The translations under genes were made by a program, and so were the position numbers. Positions 27,850 through 27,912 of a stretch of DNA of 27,912 nt are shown here, piece by piece (position 1 is the stretch's first letter; every line of letters begins with the position of its first letter). The notes under the pieces were generated by a model that worked only from the letters and a program-made list of their open reading frames with translations, had not been told where the DNA came from and made no database searches. This DNA is from PUPG01 sp031323845 (lineage in GTDB: Bacteria > Bacteroidota > Bacteroidia > Bacteroidales > UBA7960), in assembly GCA_031323845.1 (NCBI GenBank), contig JAVIYP010000037.1, positions 1 through 27,912 of the forward strand. Direction: 5' to 3'.

Positions 27850-27912
27850 GTTTATTTGTTGAATCGTTTAATCGTTTATTTGTTGAATCGTTTAATCGTT
27901 TATTTGTTGAAT
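27850..27912. repeat. 24-bp tandem repeat built of octamers, cut by window edge
   Basis: Two complete 24-bp units (27850-27873 and 27874-27897) are identical, followed by 15 nt of a third that runs off the window. Each unit is three related octamers: GTTTATTT, GTTGAATC and GTTTAATC. The array may therefore have grown first as octamers and then as 24-mers. Its full length cannot be seen. Confidence 0.9.

Overview
The window is a chromosomal segment of a Bacteroidota bacterium, most likely an anaerobic or facultative member of the Bacteroidales/Marinilabiliales side of the phylum. Four things point there. The 16S and 23S genes read as Bacteroidetes-type. Several protein families are typical of the phylum: DUF4290, the 'putative porin' family, and a patatin fused to an outer-membrane barrel. 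At least ten intergenic regions carry a TAnnTTTG-like -7 element, the signature of the primary sigma factor in this phylum, and there are no clear Shine-Dalgarno sequences. A full-length pyruvate:ferredoxin oxidoreductase suggests anaerobic metabolism. No database search was possible, so genus-level placement is not attempted.

Layout. Positions 1-500 hold the start of the str operon on the minus strand (rpsL then rpsG, running off the left edge), with a good promoter near 571-600. A minus-strand exported serine peptidase (1074-2159) diverges from a plus-strand UvrD/PcrA helicase (2325-4703). DUF4290 (4956-5579) follows with its own promoter. Next come grpE-dnaJ, closely followed by a two-gene NatA/NatB-type ABC exporter, and then a sigma-54 activator-like response regulator that lacks a DNA-binding domain (9960-11138). 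An exported erythromycin-esterase-like protein (minus) and an unrecognised outer-membrane protein (plus) are transcribed from back-to-back promoters. The outer-membrane protein converges on nifJ (pyruvate:ferredoxin oxidoreductase, minus) over a shared terminator. Upstream of nifJ are a Porin_10 protein (minus) and a divergent patatin-POTRA-barrel protein (plus).

The last 5.5 kb is one complete rRNA operon on the minus strand: promoter, 16S, spacer, 23S, spacer, 5S, terminator. The 16S-23S spacer is only about 217 nt and holds no tRNA genes. It carries a terminator-like hairpin followed by a boxA-like site. The long-range stems that would excise pre-16S and pre-23S can both be seen. The 23S-5S spacer contains an array of 17 heptamers, and further 7- and 8-bp-unit repeats lie upstream of the operon promoter.

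I found no defence system, CRISPR array, transposon or prophage. The signals most worth following are the three 19-bp repeats plus an inverted repeat at the nifJ promoter, the HTH-less sigma-54 regulator, the tRNA-less rRNA spacer with its terminator/boxA pair, and the short-unit repeat arrays in and around the rRNA operon.
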